10,632 nucleotides of DNA. It comes from Synergistaceae bacterium. GTDB lineage: Bacteria > Synergistota > Synergistia > Synergistales > Synergistaceae. Each line of letters opens with the position of its first letter. The stretch's first letter is position 1. The stretch spans positions 1 through 10,632 of the forward strand of contig JAISWP010000041.1 in the NCBI GenBank assembly GCA_031271065.1, written 5' to 3'. Made by a program: the position numbers and the translations under genes. Of this stretch, positions 5,822 to 10,632 are shown piece after piece. Below the pieces are notes generated by a model, which made no database searches, had not been told where the DNA came from, and worked only from the letters and a program-made list of their open reading frames with translations.

Positions 5822-6574
5822 GTGTCGAGCCCCGCCCGCACCCTATCGCTTTGGCAGCAGCTGTCCGACCTCAAGTCAAACTGCAAATGGATCGACCTGA
5901 CCCACGAACTGAGCCCGGAAACCCCACACTGGTACGGATTCCAGCCCCTTGGCGTCAAAAAGCTGTTCGATTTCGACGCAGCCCCGATGAAGGTATTCGA
6001 GTACACGTTACCCGGCCAGTACGGGACTCATGTCGATGTACCGTCGCATTTCGACGCGAACGGCAGGTCTATGGAGGCCATTGGGGCGGACGAGCTGGCG
6101 TTTCCCATCTGCGTCATAGACAAATCGAAAGAATCGGCGGCAAACCACGACTACGCCCTCACAAAAGAGGATGTCCTGGCGTGGGAGGCGGAGTACGGGC
6201 AGATTCCTGAGGGGGCTTTCGTGGCTTTCCGCAGCGACTGGTCGCACCGCAAACCGTCGGAGATAGACAACAACGACTCCGAGGGCAAGGCTCACTACCC
6301 CGGATGGGACTTGGACTGCGTCAAGTGGCTGGCCGACGAGCGGCGTGTCGGCGCGATAGGACACGAGACCCCCGACACGGACCCGGCGGCCTGCGAAGCC
6401 CAGACCGGTTTTCTGGCGGAGGCGTATATACTGAAAGCGGGCAGGCTGAACGTAGAGCTTCTGAAGAACCTGGACCAGCTGCCGCCCGTGGGCGCTGTCG
6501 TATTCGTCGTATTCCCAAGGCTCAGGGGCGGAACCGGATTTCCGGCCAGAGTCTTTGCGATCGCCCCTAAGTAG
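5822..6574 (+). CDS. Cyclase-family metal-dependent hydrolase (kynurenine formamidase-like)
   Basis: 250 residues, normal for the cyclase family (PF04199: kynurenine formamidase KynB, isatin hydrolase and relatives), which uses divalent metal to hydrolyse amide or ring bonds. WIDLTHELSPETP (23-35) is the usual N-terminal strand. The metal motif is GQYGTHVDVPSHF: His70, Asp72, His76. Its first position, histidine in KynB-type HxGTHxDxPxHF, is Gln66 here. IGHETPDTDPA (179-189) and ELLKNLDQLPP (212-222) complete the family pattern. I chose the GTG at 5822 because AGGAGG sits 8 bases upstream and the N-terminus matches family length; an in-frame ATG at 5726 lies before the promoter. It is first of a three-gene operon; the next gene starts 10 bases after its stop. 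Substrate unknown: a cyclic imide, lactam, lactone or formamide is possible. Confidence 0.87.
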   Translation: MSSPARTLSLWQQLSDLKSNCKWIDLTHELSPETPHWYGFQPLGVKKLFDFDAAPMKVFEYTLPGQYGTHVDVPSHFDANGRSMEAIGADELAFPICVIDKSKESAANHDYALTKEDVLAWEAEYGQIPEGAFVAFRSDWSHRKPSEIDNNDSEGKAHYPGWDLDCVKWLADERRVGAIGHETPDTDPAACEAQTGFLAEAYILKAGRLNVELLKNLDQLPPVGAVVFVVFPRLRGGTGFPARVFAIAPK

Positions 6575-6584
6575 GGAGCGGACC

Positions 6585-7208
6585 ATGCCTCGCCCGAAGA
6601 AACGTTCCCGGCTCGTTTTCGACGAACAGCTGTCGCTCCTTGAAAAACCGTCGAGGGAGGACATGACCGACGAGCAGTACGAGATATTCGCCGAAAACAC
6701 CGAGACGATGGAGAAAAACTGGGGCTTCATAAACAACCTGTTTAAAGTGCTGCCCCTCAACGCGGCTCAGTATACGGGTTTCCTCAAATTCAAGGCGTCG
6801 CTGTTTACCCCGGAGACCTGTTATCTCTCTAACGCGGACAAGGAGATGATGGGACTGGTCGTCTCATCCGCCAACTCCTGTTCCTACTGCCTCACCACTC
6901 ACAGCGACACGCTGCGGGGACTCACTGGGGATCCGGAATGGGTCGACCGCCTGACGTACAACTACAGGACCGCGAAACTGACGAAAAAACAGCGCGCCCT
7001 CTGCGACTACGCGTATTTCGCCACAACCCGCCCTCAGGAGATAGACTCAGATCAGGTGGATAAACTCCGCAGGGCGGGTTTCAGCGACCATGAGATACTG
7101 GAGGCCGCCTACGTGGCGGGATTTTTCAACTACACGAACAGATGGGTCAGCACCATAGCGCCCAGGGCGAACTCGGGGCATTTCAGCCATAACAGGAACT
7201 CGGAATGA
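6585..7208 (+). CDS. AhpD-like / carboxymuconolactone decarboxylase-family CxxC protein
   Basis: 207 residues. All-helical AhpD/CMD fold is indicated by the motif SCSYCLTTH: Cys99, Cys102, His106. Glu87 lies 12 residues before Cys99, the same Glu-x11-Cys-x2-Cys-x3-His arrangement as in AhpD, where Glu, the two cysteines and His run a thiol peroxidase/disulphide relay. The C-terminal repeat half (KKQRALCDYAYFATTRP, then GFSDHEILEAAYVAGFFNYTNR) resembles proteins annotated as uncharacterised peroxidase-related. The ATG at 6585 has GGGAG at 6574-6578; an upstream in-frame ATG at 6555 lies inside the cyclase gene and has no binding site. The stop overlaps the next start as ATGA (7205-7208), so translation is probably coupled. 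In this operon it may protect or re-reduce the oxygen-sensitive Fe-S reductase, or act on a pathway intermediate; this is inference. Confidence 0.85.
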   Translation: MPRPKKRSRLVFDEQLSLLEKPSREDMTDEQYEIFAENTETMEKNWGFINNLFKVLPLNAAQYTGFLKFKASLFTPETCYLSNADKEMMGLVVSSANSCSYCLTTHSDTLRGLTGDPEWVDRLTYNYRTAKLTKKQRALCDYAYFATTRPQEIDSDQVDKLRRAGFSDHEILEAAYVAGFFNYTNRWVSTIAPRANSGHFSHNRNSE

Positions 7209-9166
7209 CCTTCGAGCGCATGTTCGAAAAGGGGCGCATAGGGGGGCTCACTATCCGGAACAGGACCGTGATGCCTCCAATGGGGACGGACTTCGCGAAC
7301 CACGACGGCACGGCCTCCATGCGCCTCATCCGTTATTACGAGGAGCGGGCCAAAGGAGGCGTCGGCCTCGTGATAAACGAATATACCGGCGTCGACGAAA
7401 CCACCAGCGTGCCGACGAACTACAACCTGAGGATATCCCAGGACTGGCACATTGCCTCATGCGAACAGCTCACCGAGGCGGTCCACAGGCACGGGGCGCT
7501 GATATTCGCCCAGCTCCATCACGGCGGCAGCACGTCGAAACCGGCGCTGACCGGGCGCCAGTCCATATCCGCCTCCGACGTTCCGGCGGTCCCCGGGGCT
7601 CCGGCGCCGCGGCCGATGACAGTCGGTGAGATATCCGCGATCGTGCGGAAATTCACCGAAGCCGCAATCAGGTGCAAAAAGGCTGGCTACGACGGAGTGG
7701 AGCTTCACGGCGCGCACTCGTACCTGATAGGCCAGTTCTTCAGCCCGTATTACAACAAGCGCACGGACGAATACGGCGGCAGTTTCGAGGGGCGCATGCG
7801 CTTCATCGACGAGATAATAGACGGCATAAGAGCCGAGCTGGGAACCTCGTTCCCCCTGTCGGTGCGCATATGCGGCGACGAAATGACCCCCGGGGTGCCG
7901 GGAACCCTGGGTCTCGCAGACGGACTCGCCATAGGGCGTCATCTACAGGACAAGGGGATAGACGCCATCAACATCAGCAACGGAAGCGCCCTGAACGGCA
8001 GCGCGAACTGCGATCCGTACTCCTGCAGGCCCGGGTGGAAAAAACACGTTGCGAGAGCGTTCAAAGAGGCCCTCTTTATACCCGTCATAGCGACGAACAC
8101 CATAAAGGACCCGTATTTCGCCGAATCCCTGCTGAAAGAGGGCGTCTGCGACTTCGTCGCTCTGGGGCGCTCCCTCATCGCGGATCCCGATTTCGTGAGA
8201 AAGGCCCTGGAGGGGAAACCCGAGGAGATACGCCCGTGCATAGGGTGCATGTACTGCCGCGAACGCCTTCTCGTGCACGGCAATTCCGTATCCTGCGCGG
8301 TCAACCCGCGCATGGGCAGAGAATATATCCTGAAAAGCCGCGGGCGTGACGGGGATTTGCGCCCTGTTGTGGTGGCGGGCGGAGGCCCGGCCGGCATGGA
8401 GTGCGCGAGAGTGCTTGCAGAGCGCGGTTTCAGAGTGACCCTCTACGAAAAGGGACCGGCGCTGGGGGGCGCCCTCAACATAGCCGACAAGCCTCCCCGC
8501 AAGGAGCTCATAACCAAACTCACGGATTATATGGCGGACGCCCTGGATAAACTCGGGGTGAACGTGAGGCTTAATACCGAGGCGACCCCGGAAACAGTGC
8601 GGCGTCTGTCGCCCCTCGGGGTGTTCGTGGCGTGCGGCGCGTCCCCTGTAGTGCCGAATCTGCCTGGCATAAGGAGCGAGGGAGTATTCACGGCCGAGGA
8701 CTTCATCATGGGAAAAGCGAAACCTGCGGGGAGAACGGCCGTGATAGGCACGGGCCTCACAGGGCTCGAGGCGGCCGACATGCTCACCGAAATGGGCCGC
8801 GAACTCATCCTTGTCGAGATGATGGACCGTGTCGGCCCCGGCTTGTTCGCGGTGGTGCTGGACGATATAATGGGCCGTATAAACAGGGGAAACCCAGCGA
8901 TACTGACGTCCCACAGACTTGTGTCCATAAAGCGGGCCGGTTCGTCCCTGAAAATCATGCTGAAACACGGGGACTCCGACGTATCCCTGGAAGCGGACAG
9001 CGTCGCGCTGGCTTTAGGGGTGAGCCCCGACGCCGCGGCCGTGGAGAAGTTCGAGCGTGAATTCGGGGCTCATCGTGTCTTTGCCGTAGGAAACGCGTCG
9101 AGGAGCGGAAGAATAGCGGAAGCCATCCGCAGCGGATTCGAGAGGGCTTTCGCGTTCGAACCGTGA
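7205..9166 (+). CDS. NADH:flavin oxidoreductase / enoate reductase-like (FMN, 4Fe-4S, FAD)
   Basis: 653 residues, full length for the 2,4-dienoyl-CoA reductase/enoate reductase/trimethylamine dehydrogenase group. Residues 1-335 form the old-yellow-enzyme barrel: FAQLHHGG (101-108), ELHGAHSYLIGQFFSPYYNKRTDEYGG with His168, His171 and Tyr173 at the active site. The 4Fe-4S ligands are Cys345, Cys348, Cys351 and Cys364 (CIGCMYC, then SCAVNP); this CxxCxxC spacing is as in trimethylamine dehydrogenase rather than the CxxCxxxC of FadH. No cysteine occupies the position of its covalent flavin link (Phe30 here), so FMN should be non-covalent. FAD site: VVVAGGGPAGMEC (388-400), Glu415. NAD(P) site: VIGTGLTG (513-520), Glu538. 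It should pass hydride from NAD(P)H to an activated C=C bond. It is the third gene of the operon, with a 4-base overlap. Substrate cannot be told from sequence. Confidence 0.92.
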   Translation: MTFERMFEKGRIGGLTIRNRTVMPPMGTDFANHDGTASMRLIRYYEERAKGGVGLVINEYTGVDETTSVPTNYNLRISQDWHIASCEQLTEAVHRHGALIFAQLHHGGSTSKPALTGRQSISASDVPAVPGAPAPRPMTVGEISAIVRKFTEAAIRCKKAGYDGVELHGAHSYLIGQFFSPYYNKRTDEYGGSFEGRMRFIDEIIDGIRAELGTSFPLSVRICGDEMTPGVPGTLGLADGLAIGRHLQDKGIDAINISNGSALNGSANCDPYSCRPGWKKHVARAFKEALFIPVIATNTIKDPYFAESLLKEGVCDFVALGRSLIADPDFVRKALEGKPEEIRPCIGCMYCRERLLVHGNSVSCAVNPRMGREYILKSRGRDGDLRPVVVAGGGPAGMECARVLAERGFRVTLYEKGPALGGALNIADKPPRKELITKLTDYMADALDKLGVNVRLNTEATPETVRRLSPLGVFVACGASPVVPNLPGIRSEGVFTAEDFIMGKAKPAGRTAVIGTGLTGLEAADMLTEMGRELILVEMMDRVGPGLFAVVLDDIMGRINRGNPAILTSHRLVSIKRAGSSLKIMLKHGDSDVSLEADSVALALGVSPDAAAVEKFEREFGAHRVFAVGNASRSGRIAEAIRSGFERAFAFEP

Positions 9167-9194
9167 CAGGTCATGCGGGCGCGCGGCTCTGCCG

Positions 9195-9237
9195 CCATTC
9201 TGAATCAGCCTGCGGGAGGCAAGTTGATTCAGAATGG
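9195..9237. repeat. Perfect 13-bp inverted repeat before the aminotransferase
   Basis: CCATTCTGAATCA (9195-9207) and TGATTCAGAATGG (9225-9237) are exact reverse complements. The 17-base loop contains a further GCCT/AGGC stem (9208-9211 with 9217-9220). No T-run follows, so a classic terminator is unlikely. It stands 29 bases after the reductase stop and 38 before the ATG at 9276, and might be an operator, a leader hairpin or a processing/stability element. Confidence 0.6.
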
Positions 9238-9275
9238 GAATTACATTGAAGTATATTGAAGGGAATGATTTCATA

Positions 9276-10349
9276 ATGGAAGTGCGCGTTGAAAAAAATC
9301 CAAACCCCAAAAAGCCCCTCACCGGCGAGGAGCTCTCCAAAGTCTCCTTCGGGACGGTGTTTACGGATCACATGCTTCTGATCGACTACACGAAAGGAAA
9401 AGGCTGGCACGACGCCCGCATAGTGCCGTACGGGCCTCTTGCCCTAGACCCCGCGACATGCTGCCTCCATTACGGACAGCTGATATTCGAGGGGCTCAAA
9501 GCGTACAAGGCTCCGGATGGCCGCGTAGTGATGTTCCGGCCCGATCAGAACATGTCGCGCATGAACGAAAGCTGCGAGCGCATGTGCATCGCCAAAATCG
9601 ACGAGAAAGCGACGCTGGAGGCCGTGGCGAAACTCGTCCGCACCGACGCGGACTGGGTGCCCGACGCCCCCGGCACGTCACTCTACGTGCGCCCGTTCAT
9701 CATCGGGAGCGAGGTATTCCTCGGCGTACACCCGTCTCGTTCCTTCATCTTCGCCGCGATACTCTCTCCCGTGGGCGCGTACTTCAAGGATGGACTGAAA
9801 CCAGTCAAAATCTACGTGGAGGACAAATACGTCCGAGCGGTTCGGGGCGGGACCGGGTTCGCAAAGTGCGCCGGCAACTACGCCGCGTCTCTCAAATCCC
9901 AGGAGGAAGCCGAGGCGGCGGGCTACTCACAGGTGCTCTGGCTCGACGGGGTCGAGCGCAGGTATATCGAGGAAGTCGGCGGAATGAACATATTTTTCGT
10001 CATAGACGGCACGGTCGTGACCCCGGAGCTTAACGGCAGCATACTGCCCGGAGTGACCCGCAAATCCGTAATGGAACTGGTCAGAAGCTGGGACATGCCA
10101 ATGTCCGAGCGCAAAATATCCATACAGGAACTCGCCGACGCCCACAAAGCGGGCAAGGCTTCGGAGGCCTTCTGCACGGGAACGGCCGCCGTGATATCCC
10201 CCATCGGGGAACTCAAGTGGAAGGACCTGGTGATGACGTTCAACGAGGGCAGAATCGGCCCCGTGGCCGCCAGGCTCTACGACGAGATAACGGGAATACA
10301 GACCTGCGCGAAACCCGATAAGTTCGGCTGGGTCTACGAAGTGAAGTAA
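9276..10349 (+). CDS. ilvE: Branched-chain amino acid aminotransferase
   Basis: 357 residues from this start, typical of the longer BCAT type. It is a PLP fold-type IV enzyme that exchanges amino groups between leucine, isoleucine or valine and 2-oxoglutarate. FTDHMLLIDY (29-38), LHYGQLIFEGLKAY (64-77) and MFRPDQNMSRM lead in; the PLP lysine is Lys197 in GGTGFAKCAGNYAASL; QVLWLDGVERRYIEEVGGMN (219-238) and EAFCTGTAAVISPIG (297-311) complete the signature. I chose ATG 9276 (GAAGGGA about 11 bases upstream) over ATG 9234, because 9234 lies within the inverted repeat, has no binding site, and gives a non-family N-terminus. It follows the reductase by 109 bases, so it may be read through from the operon or be separately controlled. 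It could run in degradation, feeding keto acids to fermentation. The symbol is by family. Confidence 0.93.
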   Translation: MEVRVEKNPNPKKPLTGEELSKVSFGTVFTDHMLLIDYTKGKGWHDARIVPYGPLALDPATCCLHYGQLIFEGLKAYKAPDGRVVMFRPDQNMSRMNESCERMCIAKIDEKATLEAVAKLVRTDADWVPDAPGTSLYVRPFIIGSEVFLGVHPSRSFIFAAILSPVGAYFKDGLKPVKIYVEDKYVRAVRGGTGFAKCAGNYAASLKSQEEAEAAGYSQVLWLDGVERRYIEEVGGMNIFFVIDGTVVTPELNGSILPGVTRKSVMELVRSWDMPMSERKISIQELADAHKAGKASEAFCTGTAAVISPIGELKWKDLVMTFNEGRIGPVAARLYDEITGIQTCAKPDKFGWVYEVK

Positions 10350-10632
10350 ACGCAGGCCCCGGCAGATCGTACCACCACATATTCAGGCTGTACGACAGAG
10401 ACAGCGGCGTCCTGTTCACGGACGTGATGGAGATACACACCCTGGAACTGGGCAAGCTGCCGGAAACGTCCGGCTCTGATGTGAAAGAGGGCGAGCTTCT
10501 GGACTGGCTCCGACTGATAAGGTCGGAGAGGGAGGAGGAGATCGATATGCTTGCGGCAAAGACGGAAGAGATGAAGATGACGGTGGGCCGTCTGAAGCAG
10601 CTCAGCGCGGACGAACGGACGAGGATGCTGTT
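10350..10632 (+). pseudogene. Rpn-family (PD-(D/E)XK) transposase/nuclease, C-terminal remnant
   Basis: In the frame of base 10352, right after the aminotransferase stop, residues AGPGRSYHHIFRLYDRDSG and then DVMEIHTLELGKLPE match the middle to C-terminal part of Rpn-family recombination-promoting nuclease/putative transposase proteins. A helical tail (EEEIDMLAAKTEEMK, then LSADERTRML) continues to the window edge. This family normally has a few hundred residues with the PD-(D/E)XK nuclease core before this point. Here that core is missing: the same frame hits a TAA at 10319-10321 inside the aminotransferase gene, and no ATG with a binding site precedes the match. So it is a 5'-truncated remnant, possibly left by a deletion or by insertion of the aminotransferase segment. 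The 3' end lies beyond the window. Family call rests on the conserved HHIFRLYD and EIHTLEL patterns. Confidence 0.7.

Noticed and set aside
7943..8968. 341-residue minus-strand frame inside the flavoenzyme gene
   Set aside because: Antisense shadow of a gene with complete FMN, Fe-S, FAD and NAD motifs; the histidine/arginine-rich product matches nothing I know.
9195..9275. T-box or attenuator leader controlling the aminotransferase
   Set aside because: No T-box consensus, no leader peptide with runs of branched-chain codons, and no T-run after the hairpin.

Overview
The window reads as a stretch of a high-GC anaerobic bacterial chromosome. Isoleucine is often written ATA, arginine often AGG or CGC, and start codons include ATG, GTG and TTG, mostly behind clear GGAG-type ribosome binding sites. 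The gene mix fits an amino-acid or organic-acid fermenter: a flavin/iron-sulphur enoate reductase, a branched-chain aminotransferase, a D-2-hydroxyacid dehydrogenase, a DUF4198 periplasmic protein and an Rpn-type transposase/nuclease remnant. I would guess Synergistota (Synergistes or Cloacibacillus type), but this rests on general impression only and is low confidence.

Layout. (a) 1-639: 3' part of a GNAT acetyltransferase that begins before the window. (b) 640-1186: a GC-rich, hairpin-rich stretch holding one possible 64-codon gene (806-1000). (c) 1187-1792 (+): a membrane protein with an N-terminal GYF_2 domain. (d) 2745-1804 (-): a D-2-hydroxyacid dehydrogenase, convergent with (c). (e) 3718-2867 (-): a secreted DUF4198 protein. 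Its terminator overlaps the promoter of (d). (f) 3719-4162: a 444-base AT-rich divergent intergenic region with several short inverted and direct repeats. (g) 4163-5644 (+): a divergent UxaA/GarD-family dehydratase. (h) 5645-5821: a promoter with a 7-bp dyad over its -10 box. (i) 5822-9166 (+): a tight three-gene operon of cyclase-family hydrolase, AhpD-like CxxC protein, and FMN/4Fe-4S/FAD enoate-reductase-like protein. (j) 9276-10349 (+): a branched-chain aminotransferase preceded by a perfect 13-bp inverted repeat. (k) 10350-10632 (+): the C-terminal remnant of an Rpn-family (PD-(D/E)XK) transposase/nuclease without start or N-terminus.

How the genes may work together. The operon at 5822-9166 pairs a metal-dependent cyclic-amide/ester hydrolase with a reductase for activated C=C bonds and a small redox CxxC protein. 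A dehydratase-family enzyme lies upstream and an aminotransferase downstream. One reading is a reductive and hydrolytic route that breaks down an unsaturated cyclic or conjugated acid or amide, with keto-acid/amino-acid exchange by the aminotransferase. This is inferred from families and gene order only; no substrate can be named from the sequence.
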